Of a DNA stretch of 64,000 bases, positions 33,455 through 47,060 are shown piece after piece; within the stretch, counting starts at the first letter, position 1, and each line of letters opens with the position of its first letter. The notes under the pieces are model-generated. The model did not search any database, had not been told where the DNA came from, and worked only from the letters and a program-made list of their open reading frames with translations. The stretch spans positions 33,838,502-33,902,501 of the forward strand of contig OZ020304.1 of assembly GCA_963971305.1 (NCBI GenBank), given 5' to 3'. This stretch comes from Arcuatula senhousia. Lineage: Eukaryota > Mollusca > Bivalvia > Mytilida > Mytilidae. Both the position numbers and the translations under genes were made by a program.

Positions 33455-35579
33455 GATCCCGATTTAAAATCTGGCCTGAGGATATTCTCACTTCCAATGA
33501 TTAACACAATCAGCTGAGAATATTCTCAGACTCATAAGTATTTTTTCAAGTTTTGTGGTATTCGGACCAGGTAGGGTGGTTTAGTTTGACAAACTGTATG
33601 TCTTAGGCGATTTTCGTCCTGTCGTACTTCTACTTCTATATTTGTATTGCGGGGGCAGCTTTGTCCAATAAACACATTCCTTCCTTCTCGTTTGTTAGAT
33701 TTATAAGTCTAAAAAAGTGAAGCATATATAGTTTTTTTCTCAGTTTTTATGCACAAAAAAGAACATAGTAAAATTAAAACAATACTAATTTAGATGGTTA
33801 TGATATATAGAATAGTTAGATCACCAATGTAAATACAGATTCCTTTCTTTTGTGTCAATGTTATTAGGACAATTGAATAAAATAATAACAGAAATCATAT
33901 ATATTTAAATTTTGTTGAGGTTAAATCTCTTCTTTTAACAAAAAAAAGAAAGAGTTCATTCTTGTTTAAAGCTTTCTTATTATTCCAATTACTTTAATGG
34001 TTTAATTAAAACTTTAATGGTTTTAATCTCTATAATTTAAGTGTCAATCAACTATAAAATGGGACTTGTCTCCCCTTGGCATCATTTTATTTTTATGATT
34101 TTTTTATTATGACCATGTCGACCAAATACGTACAAGTGCCCTGGGTAAATAAGAATCATAAGTACACACCTGTGGAATCATTTTAATGTTAAACAAAAGA
34201 CATAAAATCTCAGTTCACATTATCAAAATTATGTCCATAGAAATATAAATAATCGTGGTCACTCAATTATTGAACAACAGCACTATCTGTATCGGACAAA
34301 GAGATCATTTAAATGACTTTACATATGGAAATATTACTTGCAAGTTTTTCTTTATTATAAGCAATCGTAACAATGGAAGTTGGCAAATCATTTGTTAATG
34401 GTGTATACTAATGGCTATCACAATTAAATGTTGTTATAGACGGTTTATAACGATGTAAGAAATGATAAAGCAAATGTATTATGTCTTGAATTGCGATTGT
34501 GTATTGTATTAAAAGGCATAAATTTGAACTTGAGCGATGCACTGATCACCCAGTACTCATGCACTGCAACATACCAAGGAATATGCAACTTGCGAGCATC
34601 GCAGATCCATGGCTTCCAGAATTTTGCATGGTTAAGGACAAGAAGCACACTGGTAAACAAAAAGGGCATAGTCAACTATAAAAGGAGATGTTTTTGCATC
34701 AAAATCTATTCTTTGCAAATAAAAATGCAGATTGTACAATTATGAGAATTTTTATTATTTATTTTAAAATTTTAAGAAAGCAAATAAAAACCTTTTTTTT
34801 ATCTGAAAAAAATGTGGCTTCATTCTTAATACTGCATTTGATTATTCCTGTGTTCTGGACATCGAAATCAATTTCGAATTTCGAATTACGGTTTGCTTGT
34901 TGTTTGGTTTTTTTTTGTGATTTTGTGTCTTGCCTTTTTTCCAGATTTACGATCATATTTGATTGCCATATTTGGTACACCTTTGCTTCTTTCAAAAGTA
35001 TATTCGCAGACCTGTGAAATTGATAAATATTCAGTGGACCCCCCCCCCATTTACAGCTTAGAAATAAAAACTGATTAATATCTTTACAAAAATGACTTTA
35101 TTTTTTAGATTCTGTTTTAGAATTGTTAAAGTTTCATTTTCTTTTTCATCACTCAGTCTGTTTCTAATTGTAGCGTAAGACAAATACTCCGATACACTTA
35201 ATTCAATTACAAAACAAGAATGTTGGCTACATTTCTTTTATCTAGTACCTAGTTTATTTTCATTCCATATCAAACGATTTCGTTAAAGAAAATTTCAGTC
35301 TAATTCAAAATAGCATATTGTCAATAGTTCTATCCATTATCGATTGGTGTACTCATCATTAAAGAATTTTTAACCCAATTTAGTAAAGTTTGTAACTATT
35401 TCGTACTTGTGTCCAAGTCTTATATAATTAAACCAACACATAATTGATACTGTCAAAAATAAACTGTCTAAATATCCCCATAATTCCGCTAGAATGAGGT
35501 TTAAGTATTGGTGATTAACGAAGAATTCGTTCGACCACGCTATAACTAGATCCTTAATAGCGTTGTGTCCCATCATTAT
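33455..35579. other. No gene recognised upstream of the secreted-protein gene
   Basis: The stretch is AT-rich. Frames at 34491-35078 have no domain. A fragment near 33590-33685 (TCTTAGGCGATTTTCGTCCT, AATAAACACATTCCTTCC) loosely resembles 51815-51910. Confidence 0.5.
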
Positions 35580-35729
35580 TTCCCGCCAGTTAGAATTCGC
35601 CGTTCACGATCGATCGCGATATACGGACCACCCTTTCCGTATAAACGCATGGAGAGTGACGTACAAAAGCCAATATGTGACTAACCTTAGTTGAATTAAC
35701 AAACTCTTAATTTTGGGGGAACAATTTTA
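35579..35729 (+). promoter_or_regulatory. Probable core promoter and 5'-UTR of the secreted-protein gene
   Basis: A TATAAA at 35640-35645 is placed to start transcription near 35670, which leaves about 60 bases before the ATG. The patch 35579-35645 is CpG-rich compared with its surroundings (GATCGATCGCGATATACGG) and includes TTTCCCGCC, similar to an E2F site. All of this is inferred from position and motif. Confidence 0.45.
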
Positions 35730-35837
35730 ATGAAACTTGCTATGGAGAGTCTTAAATTTCTTACTTTTCTTGGTTGTATTTTGACCTTTTCACTCGCAGA
35801 TGATAGTTCTGAAGAAGTGTTTAATGATTACATACAG
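35730..35837 (+). CDS. Exon 1 (signal peptide) of a secreted ten-cysteine protein
   Basis: ATG opens 36 codons that end at a phase-0 donor (ATACAG-GTTAGT). The product begins with Lys, then a hydrophobic core LKFLTFLGCILTFSLA with a good signal-peptidase site before DDSSEE, so the protein should enter the secretory pathway. A second Met (codon 5) would also leave a signal peptide; the first is chosen as it is upstream and in frame. Its phase matches exon 2 exactly, although 16.8 kb of repeat-filled intron lies between. No other acceptor with coding sequence was seen in that gap, so the link is well supported but inferred. Confidence 0.75.
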
Positions 35838-36705
35838 GTTAGTTTTTATTTCTATTTTCTTAACTGATAGTATAAACATTTAGATCTACTTTTTTGTTTA
35901 AGTTTATTTGATTTGTTAATTGTTGTGGCAAAAACATATATTTGACTTATTTGAATTTGCAATAGTTATGCTATAATTAAATGAAAAAAATATTCTTCAT
36001 GATCATTAAATATTTGTAATAAATTCCCAGTCTAATATTTAAGTTATGATTTTATTTCCATATTGTATTGCTAATTGTATGAAATAGATGAACCAATAAA
36101 TATAAAACAATAGTCATGACATTTTAACAATTGTACAATGGTCATATATATAACATGCATTATCGTTAGTGCACAATGCAGTGACAAAAAGCTTGTTATA
36201 TCATTAATGTATGCTCATTCGTACAAGTATTGAGTTACAAATTGCTTCTATGCAGATTTAGGCATGATATATATATATATGTTTATATTTTTTGGCCGGA
36301 TTTCACGGAGTGAAAAATCAGAGTTATCAAATGGTGAATGTCGGTTGGAATAATTTTCGTAACAGTATTTTCAGCAACTACTTATCAACTTGAGCCTCTT
36401 AATATTTGGTGTGCAGCATCAGCATGGGGTCCCATACTCAGGTCTGTCGCTCACTTCTTTCCTGTTTAACGAAATCCGGCATTTTTTTGCTTTTACATAT
36501 TTTTTTGTTGTCTACTGTGCTGTAAATATTTTTTTCTATAGTAACAACCATGCGATAGTATGGTAAACCTATCTGAGGGAAAACTGATAAAAATAATAAG
36601 TTGGTTTTTTTTATTAAATGTTTTATATAAATACAAATAAATCGAAAAAAAGACAAAACCTTTGAATTATACGAAAATTTATACCCATGCAAGGAAGTAA
36701 AGTTT

Positions 36706-37304
36706 AAAGACATAGAACCTATCATTTTCGCAATTTTTGAAAAATAATGAAATTCGCACTATTTGAAGAATACAGTGTAAAACCTTTGAAGACACTATTA
36801 GTTTTCTAAAAAAACTACCAGAAAATACGCAGTGTCAATAAAGAGGACAAACTAATTATAAAATGTAAACACTTGCGTGTCGGTAAACTGAGAAACGAAA
36901 ATAAACTAAAACGAAACGGAACGAAACCAAAATCGATAAAGAAGGAAACGAAAATAGTAAATTAAGCAACCGAAATCTGTAAAGATATATAGGAAAACCG
37001 GAACAAAAAAGGAAACTGAATCGATTTTACCCGATACCAGTCGTTTCTTAATTTACCGATTTCATTTTGTTTTCGTCTTGATTTGGTTTTATTTCGTTTC
37101 ACAGTTTACCAGTACTCAGTAAAGGTCATGTGAATAACGGTTTACCAAAAGAATATATTTATGCTGGACAACACGAAGAATTAAAATAAGATAATATTAT
37201 ATAAAGCTGCAAAAATTTGAGTTTTTATGTCGGTAAAGATAAGCTTTTGATATAAGTTCTTTTTATTCAATGTGTGAAAAAATGCGAAATTGATGGGTTC
37301 TATG
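36706..37304. mobile_element. Foldback element with TTTAAAGACATAGAACC ends
   Basis: Arms of about 33 bp match almost exactly (AAAGACATAGAACC; TTTCGCA), and looser inverted similarity continues inward through AAACGAAA-rich sequence (36880-36960 against 37030-37120). The TTTAAAG start recalls the element at 25650-26329. Confidence 0.75.
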
Positions 37305-38219
37305 TCTTTAAAGAAGCAAAGATGTCAAATGAGGCACCTGAATGCCGTAATAGTAAGTCCTAAAAGACCATGAGTATTGACACAAAAAGTAGGCATATAG
37401 ATAACATACACGGTATACCAAAAAGCTATCTTAGTGGCTAGTGTCTTTGTTATAATTATAAATCATAAACACAAATTATTGTAGTATTATTCTACTCTGT
37501 GTTGATTATACAATGTAGTTAAATTAACCAACAACAAAAAAACACTCAAAACTTACAGGTTTTAAACGCGTTTCGCCTAATTAAATTTATAAAAAAAAAT
37601 ACACATGTATAAGCCACTTATACTCCGCTTATCGACATCTTCAGTTACTAAAAGACAGAAAAGGTAGTAGGTACTGTTTTTATTAACGTCATTTTTTACC
37701 CTTTTGGCCAATCAGAACTCTAAAGAAAAACCAGATTTAGGTGCAATGTTACTTTGGTTTCCGGCAAACATTTTGAGTCGAAATTCTCCTTGGTGCATAC
37801 GAGGTTATTTTTAGTGTAACGGAAATTGCCGAATAGTTACGATTGCCTTTTGGCATTACTGGTTTCCCTTTTTTTTGTGTGGGGGTCAATTTCTTATTTC
37901 CTTGACATAAACTAATGTCTTATCTTTTGCTATGTACTAAACGTATGTAAAACGTATTCTGAAAAGGCTTTTCTAATTTCACTTAACAGCTTAACAGCTT
38001 CACTTAACAGTCCTAAGAAATTGCGATGTTGCTGGCCATTTGAGACATCGTACAAGTTTTAAATATTGTGAAGCAGTCTTGAAAGCACTTTTGTTTAAAA
38101 AACGGATCACACGCAAATCTGAAACACAACTTTGTTGTCCTCTTTTACCGGATTTGATAAGTTTAATTGACCATTAGCAACACATCGATTGTGTTGTAAC
38201 AGTTAAACAGAACTGCTTT

Positions 38220-38375
38220 CCATTCCGGAGCATCTGATTTTGCTTTTGCTTCGACTTGAATTCGTTTTTGCATGATGTTTGTTCGTGTTGTTCTCGTTTA
38301 TGTTGATTGGTTTTGTCTTTGCCCTTTCGAACTTTTGATATTCGAATTCCTGGGCATTATTAACTCTCTGCTTCC
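38220..38375 (+). repeat. Diverged Penelope-like 3' tail copy
   Basis: CCATTCCGGAGCATCTGATT, CGACTTGAATTCG and TTTGCCCTTTCGAACTTTTG follow the order of the relic's tail. Confidence 0.6.
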
Positions 38376-39605
38376 TTATTACTCTTGATGTACCAACGCT
38401 AAACTAAAGGCTTTTGGGTTTGTTTTTTGTTTCTAATTCTTTTTGTAAGAATTATGGCGGTACCTAATCGTTTGTTTTTCCCGTCAGTCGCTTCAAGTAC
38501 GAGCTTACCATTTTTGTCATTGGTATGCCATAAATCAATTTTTTTTCTTCTATTATGTCTCAATCATAAAAAGTCGTTCGCTTTATATGCATGCTTTTAG
38601 ATTGTTTTAAAGTTTTTTGCCTATTAAATACTGATTTGATTTACCATCTGTCTGAAAGGTTCATTGCATTTATTAATAAATTTCCTTAGATTATGGATAT
38701 AGAACAAATATCCGCTATGAATATAAAATACTTAGTTTTTTTCCTGAAAGACAGATTTTAATGACTTGGGTCAACTACGTCATTTCCAGGATAGTAATAA
38801 ACTCTTTTTATAGCCCAGGGAATGTTAGAGTATACTGATAAGAATAATTTAACAATTGCTTGTAATGTCTTGCGGAATTATCAAGGCTTTTTTCAAATGT
38901 AGACATACTAAAGACTTTCTATGCAATTAGAACAATGTCGATATTTGACAAATAAATGAAATAACCCTGTTGTTTAAACGGATACGTTCTCAAATACTTT
39001 TTAAACTTATGGCTTGAATAAAATAATTCAAAATTCTTGAAACTTATTTTGTTTTACTATTTTTGTATGCCTTTGAAATTCTCAAGGTCCTATCAAAATT
39101 TTTTGCAGAAAATGTTGATCTTCAGATGTAAGTAATGTAGCACTTATATGTTAAAATGTAGCTTTAGAAATTCATTTGCGTTTTAGGCTGAATTGTTTTT
39201 TTTAATTGACTTAAACTACATTTTCGTGACCATCAATTGCAGGCTTGAGTTTTCAACTTCAAAGATTAACGTAGGCATTGTTGGTTTATCAACAAAAACT
39301 GAAATTCCCCAACATTTCTAAATAAGTTACGTGACTGTATAACACGGTGAACAAAACCTGTTTTCAATACTAAACTGGAACTAATGGTCTTAAATTAAGG
39401 GCATAGAATATATAAACTAAAATGGTTTCAAGTAAGAACTTTTAACTTATTTTTGTAAAAGTTTACATTAAACCACACAGGACGACGCAAGAAACGACTT
39501 TGTTTGGTCTTACATTCTACAAGTATGCCTAAAATCCTAAAGCAATGCAAAATGTTGCGATTGTTACTTAACAAACATAATATTAAGCTACACCGAGCAC
39601 AACAT

Positions 39606-39822
39606 GATACAAATTCTGTACGTCGGACGTCGAATGGTGGTTATACACAATTCTTTTGGACATGTGTGGTTTCACAAAGTTTTGTGACATGAAAAGGATT
39701 CTCCACGAATTCTGTACGACGGACGCCTATATAATGGTGGTTATACACAATTCCTATGGGCATTTGTGGTTTCACAAAGTTTTGTAACATATGCACCCTG
39801 AAGCGGATTCTCCACGCATATT
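39606..39822. repeat. Two tandem copies of a roughly 100-bp unit
   Basis: TGGTGGTTATACACAATTC, GTGTGGTTTCACAAAGTTTTG and GGATTCTCCACG occur twice in the same order. Confidence 0.85.
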
Positions 39823-41899
39823 TGACACATCATATAAGTACAAACTTTTTTGATGTTTTTTTTTTGTTTTTTTTTGTCTTTTGATCCATATTTCCTCAAG
39901 TAATGTAAACAAATATTGCAAATCTGATTGATGATCATTAAAAATGCATTCATTTTACCCCTTTTTGGTCCTTTTTTTCAAAATTAAAATGCAATCGAAA
40001 GCTTCATATAGTGGTTTGTAACATCCTATCAAAACTTTATACAAACTTCCCTATTACAACAAAAGTAAAAGCATGGAAACACTTAAAAAATTTTGAAACA
40101 AACTCGGATGATAGACTTTTCATGCCACTTTGACCCCTATATTCTTCTAAATGGTAAAGGCTATTGCAAATCTGATTAGCAATACAGTCATTGATTTTTC
40201 AAGAGTTCCAAGTGTCCGACGACGATATCGCCAAAGCATTACACGATCGCAAAACATTTTGTGGTCGTATTAAACTCAGCACGAACTGATTGTCCTTACT
40301 AGGAAGTGCTACAAATCCATTGTATCAGAATTATGATGCTAAAATCAATTTCATATTCGACAAAGCGTAATTAAGACATCTGGAGATTTGTCGTGTTGTA
40401 TGCCAATTACGAGCTTTAAGGTTTCAAGACAAGACAAGGCAAAGATGAATGAAGGTAGTACTTGCCGCCACTGCAATAATAATCATTCATAATTTGGATG
40501 TCCAACATTCAAAGAAAAATATTGAATATATGAAGACGAACACTAAAACTGATAACTACCTTTTTAAATTGCTGCTATATTAGGTGATAAGGGGCTAGCC
40601 TAGAATTCTGGAAAGCAGCTTGATCAAGCATCGTTTGAGTGCCAAACAGGTAGAAGGGTGTTGCCACGACCAAAATTGCATGTACCAAATGTATCACGCT
40701 CAATAACAAAACATCAATTGAGCACAAAGTTTGAAAAACAGAACGCATAGTGAAAAATGAGAAGGTTGGTTTAATAGTTATTCCTATCAAGCAGCGCAAA
40801 AATTGGCTTATCTGGGAGGTAAACATGAAAGAAGTGACAATAGGGAAACAAGTTTCAAGTTTTATTTCTCAAGTCCCCTAAGGAATGTGAACAAACATCA
40901 AGATAATTATAACAAGGATACAAAATAGGTTAACACAATGAACAAATGTACATAACCAAATACAAATATTATAAATTGAATATTATGAAAGCTGGATCTT
41001 AATTGTTTCTGGTGATATACTTTCTTTAGTTTTAGTTCTTAAAGTGCTAAAGACGCTTTAAAAAAAACCGCTTGGATTGTCAGATACTAGTAAGACAGTT
41101 GCTATTATGTTTTACACACTAAGTTTTTAAAATATTGCCATAAATATTACGAAAGTGCATGTAGGTTATATAACTGAAATTAATTGAGATTATTCTATGT
41201 TTTTAGATTACATTGTAAGTATATCTGGACTTTCAATACATTTGTACTTTGATTTTAGATATGGCTCTGAAGTCTTTTTTGACTTTCTTTAAATTTAAAT
41301 TCTTACGTAATGTACTTAGTCTCAAATCCTGAAAGTCATACAAATTCTCCACGAAAAACAAAATATATATAAATCGAATCTGTCATCTGGTATCTTCTTT
41401 CTTTTAATTAAAAATGACTTATAGTTATCTAAATCAATCTTTTTCTAATAATTCCTGCAATTTATGTCCCCTGCTCAACTTGCCTTTTTCACATGACGGC
41501 AATTAATTGTGCAAATAACGTCTCTTGATTGATATTAGACTGACTAAAGCTGTTGAGAAGACGCTGAACGATGTCGGCTGCAAAATGTTTTAAATTGGTG
41601 AGATATTCGCTGATTACCACTTGAAAAAATATATAAAATGCAATTTGTTTAAATTGTCTTCATTAGATAAAGCTGTCGGACAGGTTGATTGACATGGAAA
41701 CTATTTCCAGCATAAGACATTTGATGCCAATGAAGAGAAAAAACTTTCAGAAATCTGTGCCACTTTTGAAAGACAACATGGATTCCCTCTTCTTGCTTGA
41801 AGTAAATAAAGTTACATCCATTCGGGTCAAGCAATTCAATAATTTAAAACCAATACAAAACTATTTCAATAACATTATAACACTCAAACTTAAGTGCTA

Positions 41900-42060
41900 A
41901 TTTAGAGCAACATTTTGAGTGTAATTCTTTTTTTTTTTTTGAGTGTGTGTTTTATTTTATTTTTTTAGAGTGTAGTTTGCACAAGTTTGAGTGTGAATTT
42001 TAATTTTGAGTGTGTATTTCAAAATTTTGAGTGTGTATTTCAGAATTTTGAGTGTGTAAA
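41900..42060 (+). repeat. Array of TTTTGAGTGTGTATTTC units
   Basis: Six to seven imperfect units with the core TTGAGTGTG are seen, the last three most regular at about 22 bases. Confidence 0.8.
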
Positions 42061-42880
42061 ATAACTTACATTTGAATCATACTTTTGACAAGAACGTCGT
42101 GCAATAGACATAAACAAGAATCGAAATTGCAGTGGTGTAATATTATACAAAGTCACATGCATTGTAATTTTAAAGACGACATCGTATCTAAACTTTATCA
42201 AACAAAACAAAGGAAAAATGCTAAGCCATTCAAAGCAAAAGGCAATAAATGACTTTCTTTTAAAAGTATACAGAGCAGTTTTACTGATTTGATATCTGAA
42301 CATAATGACGTTTGGCTAAATTAAATGCAAGAAATGTAAGCATTCATCTCTTCTCTCATTCTTATTTCACATGTATAAATTTTCAAGAAATAGGTTGTTT
42401 AAAAATTGGAATTAGTTCCAAATTCTATAAACACAAGCAAAGAATATGTTAAAATGAAGTCCTAGTTGATATTTTAGAATTCAATGCTTCTGTTAATTCA
42501 AGAATTCCTGTTATAGAGCTTGGAGACCGTACTTCCGTATTATTCACTTGATTACATTCGTAAATACAAGTCCTATGATGCATGCAAATTAATGGAATAG
42601 GTTATATCTCCGAGCAATCCAGTTTTCCATGAAATGATCTCGTGTCTTTAAATGGCTTGTTATTTCCATTTTGAGTGCATGCCATTTTCATTAAAACTTA
42701 ATTGGCACTTCAGTGCTGTCTCAATAGAATTATACAGATAATCTTGTCAAGAGTTAATTCAATTTTAAAGATCAGAAATTAGAGCATCATCTTGATTTTG
42801 TTATGCCATACTTGATAACTGTTAAAAGAATTAAAAGAAAATTGCTTTATGAAGGAATAATGATTTAATGCAAAGATGAT

Positions 42881-43250
42881 AAAGTTGTTAATCAAACGCT
42901 AATTTTTAAGGTTAAAAGTTTTCCATTCTTTTATATTCTGCATTTGAGTTTCAAAATTTATCACTTTATAGGGTTGTACGTAGCGGGCACACTCAAATTC
43001 CTTCCACAATCTGCATTGTCAACCAGATGTTATACAATTTACGCTTATTATTCTATATTAATGCAAAAATAAAAAGTTGTTAATCAAACGCTAATTTTTA
43101 AGGTTAAAAGTTTTCCACACTTTGTATTCTACATTTGAGTTTCAAAATTTATCACTTAATATGGTTGTACGTAGCTGGCACACTTAAATTCCTTCCACAA
43201 TCTGCATTGTCAACCAGATGTTATACAATCTACGCTTATTATTCTATAAT
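42881..43250. repeat. Recent 192-bp tandem duplication
   Basis: Copies start AAAGTTGTTAATCAAACGCT at 42881 and 43073 and differ at only a few positions. The low divergence implies a recent event. Confidence 0.9.
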
Positions 43251-43419
43251 ATATAAAGGAAAAACTGAATCGGATACCAAGTAAACATACAAAAGATAAT
43301 TATGTTTTAAACCAGTTCTATGTGAAAAAGTTAGCAAAGTTGTTTGTCGTAAAATCGGAAATGGACACGTAAATATATATACAATGAAGTAATCATTTTT
43401 TTTTTTGTCAATTGAATTT

Positions 43420-43475
43420 GGCCCGTGACAACATTGTAAATTTGGTCCATGACAACATTGTAAATTTGTCTCAAA
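43420..43475. repeat. 26-bp tandem pair
   Basis: TGACAACATTGTAAATTTG occurs twice in a row, preceded by GGCCCG and then GGTCCA. Confidence 0.85.
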
Positions 43476-44999
43476 GAAAAGGCATTTTTTTTTCTTATTG
43501 CAACAAATTCATGGTTAAATAATCATACGACAAATCAGCATCTGTCTTTATCTGAGAGATCCAATTTCAAAGTTGTCCCGTTTTCCGTCTTGCAGTTGGT
43601 CCTAGAACAAAGATAAAATAAATATGGCAAAAACCCAATCCTCAAATTAAAAAAAAATCGACCCCTTTCCGAACAGCTCGCACGAAAACGACAGGTACAA
43701 ACGTATGATATAATGATAAAGATAATCAAAGTACTGAAAGAATTGGTAGTCGGGATAATTATTGTTTATGTTAAGTATAAAACTAACCAAAGTACCGTTG
43801 GTGCCGTGTACTTGGAAGTCATATTTGAACAATGGCAAGCGATTTGTGTTGTGGTTTATAACTTTTTCAACAGAAGAAGGCAATTACTGAATTTAAATAT
43901 ATCTTTATTTATGTATGAACCACGCTTTCTTACAACGATATGAAATCGATATAACTATTTTCCGGTAACTTTTATATTAAGCATTAATGGTTTAAATTTG
44001 TTTATTCCCGCTAAAATATACTTAAGTCACGTGATACACAAAAAGTAGTTTTAAAAAGGTTATGAAAAATATTAAAAAAAATACTATATCATCATTTAGA
44101 ATGAAATTTGAAAACACATCAGACAATTTGTAGGGTCTTGTAAAATAAAATGAATAGAAAGCTCATTTGCCCCCAATAAATAAAAACTTGTATCGGAAGA
44201 CGAATGCACATATAATTAGATGCTATATGTCACTGTCGACAAGCGGATTATCGTAACTGTAATTACGACGATCCCAATATGGCGACGGGAAACCCCCGTA
44301 AAATAAACAATCCCTTTTTATTCATTTAATACACAACTACACACGACCATACTTGGCCATTAAAAAGGTCTTTTGGATAGCGATATACTGTTAATATGAT
44401 TTGAATCTATATTCATCCGTTTGGGAGAAATCCACAACAGAAAAATGTGACAAGATCGTCGTAACGCCGATGCCAGATTATCGTAACTTCAAAATTTATT
44501 TTAAAATGATTATCGTAACTCAAATAAAATGAAAAAAATAAAATCGTTACATTCCAATTCCTACAGAAAAATACAAACTAGATATCAAACAAAATATTAA
44601 TTACATCACTTGTTACAACTTTCACCTAAGCCGTATCTTGGGATCCTCTTAAAACTAGTTACTAAAGCTTCACTGACGGGAGGGGGTGCAAATGGTTACT
44701 TCAATATGAATGTATTCATAAGAATACGTTCTAATTCTAAAAAAAATAATTTTTAAATCTAACAATACGAATTTATAGAAGTATTCAAGTGAAAATCTTA
44801 TAAAAATGCTTGTATTTGCTTTTATATTCTTAAACTGACAGAATAACAAAAATATTCCTCTTTGAATGTTTTTGGTACATCTACTTTAATTGGTTATAGC
44901 TTAAACCGAAAAAAGCCAATAACACATAGTGAATAAATTCATTTTATATTAAGCTTATGTTTAGTCTAGTGCAAATGGAAATCAGTCCATTTAGTGAGA

Positions 45000-45310
45000 T
45001 ATACCAAATATGTACTATTTGTGGCTGAATAGGCTTGTCCTCTTCACTGGGTTGTCAGGTCTATAATACGGTAAGCCTGATCGCTGACCATAGTGGGCTA
45101 ACGTGCATCAAGAGTGCCACGAATCATGCAAGTAAAAGATTCATTTGTGGACCACCGAGTAGAGCTATAGACTAAATTATCCGCCCTACTCACCCTCCCC
45201 TTTTCCTGTGGTCTTCAATATTTGCTGCTCCTTTGTCTCCCATTCCACATCTATATATCACATCATCATTTTATGTTCATTTTATCATCATCTACTTGTT
45301 CATTCCTTAT
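45000..45310 (+). repeat. Dispersed retroposon-like repeat, copy C (opposite orientation)
   Basis: ATAGTGGGCTAACGTGCAT, GTGGACCACC, CCCTACTCACC and CCTGTGGTCTTCAA are the reverse complements of pieces at 31850-31990. Confidence 0.65.
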
Positions 45311-45408
45311 TTAATCTTTTAAGTGTTTCGTTGAAATGAAATATAGTTATTACTCACTCTATCATAAAGTTGAAATTGACCATTGAATGCTTGGTGGATG
45401 CAGTTTTT

Positions 45409-46295
45409 GTCTCGCCTGCGAAGCAGAGCGGGACATAGGTGTTACTTTACCGGCGGCGGCGTTAACTTTTTGGAAAAGTTTTATGAGCATCTCCATATCT
45501 CAAGAACTATAGGTCATGGGTTGATGAAACTTGGTATGCATATGCCCCAGTAGTAGTTTAGCATAGTTGCATCCCCATGTATGACTTTGACCTTGATTCT
45601 ACGGTTGAGTGACTTTGACAATTTTCAATACATATAATAGCAATGGAAAGGTTTTGCGAGCACCTGCATATCTCAAGAACTATAGGTCCTAGGTTGATGA
45701 AACTTGGTATGCATATGCCCCAGTATTAGATTAGCACAGTTGCATCCCCATCTTTTGACATTGACATTGATTTTCCAGTTGAGTGACTTTGACAATTTTC
45801 AATACATAAAATTGCAATGGAAAAGTTTGGCGAGCACCTCCATATCTCAAGAACTATAAGTCCTAGGTTGATGAAACTTGGTATGCATATGCCCCAGTAG
45901 TAGCTTAGCACAGCTGTATCCCCATCTTTTGACCTTGACCTTGATTTTCCAGTTGAGTGACTATGACAATTTTCAATACATATACATATGCAATGTAATA
46001 GCAATGTTATGGTTTTGCAAACACCTCCATATCTCAAGTATTATTGGTCCTAGATTGATGAAACTTGGTATGCATATACCCTAGTAATATAATATCTTAG
46101 CACAGTTGCATCCCCATCTTTTGACTTTGACCTTGTTTTTTCTGGTTGAGTGACTTTGATTATTTTATTGCATTTAATAGCAATGTTTAAGTTCTATAAA
46201 CATCTTTTGATCTCAGAAACTGAAAATCCATGTAAATTCAAAAAATAGTGGAAGAAAGAAAGAAGAATTGTTTCTGATGGTGCAGCAGGCGAGAC
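45409..46295. mobile_element. Non-autonomous element with about five tandem units of 174-187 bp and a terminal hairpin
   Basis: The left end GTCTCGCCTGC (45409-45419) is exactly inverted at the right end GCAGGCGAGAC (46285-46295). The left end is one arm of a hairpin (45409-45434, loop GAA). Units marked by CCATATCTCAAGAACTATAG and TGAAACTTGGTATGCATATG start near 45485, 45660, 45835 and 46022, with a decayed fifth at 46200. Frames in the array are repeat by-products. Confidence 0.8.
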
Positions 46296-46539
46296 ATACT
46301 TTAGTGTTAACTCTAGTTTGTAATATTCTTACCCCTGACGTAAGAAAATCGCGAGGAAGCGAACAATGAAAGGTTTTGAATTCATGAAAATTGTTTCTCA
46401 AAATCAATATTTATTTGATACGGTATTTTAAATTGAAAAACAACGCAACAAGAAATCCGTGAGCCAATGATGACTAGTGATACCCCCGCTTTCACAGCTA
46501 CTGCTAGTATGCCTTGTGTTTAATATAAAGTTTACATGA

Positions 46540-47060
46540 AACAAGAAGTAAATGCTTGATCATCGGAATCCCACATAATATCATGTCCGTTTCAAGCCTT
46601 TTACCAAACATCAGCAACAAAGAAGTAATTATAGTTACTGAGTTATACATGTACATGTAGTTGTATGTAAGTACATGTAGATGAAAAGTATAACATAATT
46701 AAAAAAAAACTGTTTTCGGTAAACAGGAAGAAGATGTCCGATGGATCCAAAAACGTATCCCACAATACACTATGCCCATATCAAGCTTGTTACCAAATAT
46801 CAGCAATCTAGGAATATAAGTTGCTAAGTTATGAGCAAATGAAAAGCGGAAAGGAATTAAAGTATGGCGGAAAAATTTCAAGGTTTCGGTTAACAAGAAG
46901 TAGTTGTCTGATGCAACTTTAAACATATCCCACAATGCATCATGTTCATATAAAGATTGTCTCTAAATAAGAACAACCTAGGACTAAAAGTAGATGAATT
47001 ACGAATAAACAAATGCGGGACGGAATTACGGAACAACGAAATGAACACGCTTTTGGCTTG
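46540..47060. repeat. Three tandem units of about 180 bp
   Basis: Each unit has an AACA(A/G)GAAG start, ATCCCACA(A/T)(A/T), ATATCA-like and ATCAGCAA/GAACAACCTAGGA blocks in the same order. Units begin near 46538, 46722 and 46893. Confidence 0.7.

Noticed and set aside
40575..40826. Minus-strand 83-codon hydrophobic frame with a possible acceptor in front
   Set aside because: It would encode one or two membrane segments, but no family is recognised, the acceptor phase does not fit the open frame, and it lies within an intron of a gene on the other strand.
45726..46084. Frames with repeated CICIENCHSHSTGKS-like peptides
   Set aside because: They are translations of the tandem units of the hairpin-ended element; both strands are open.
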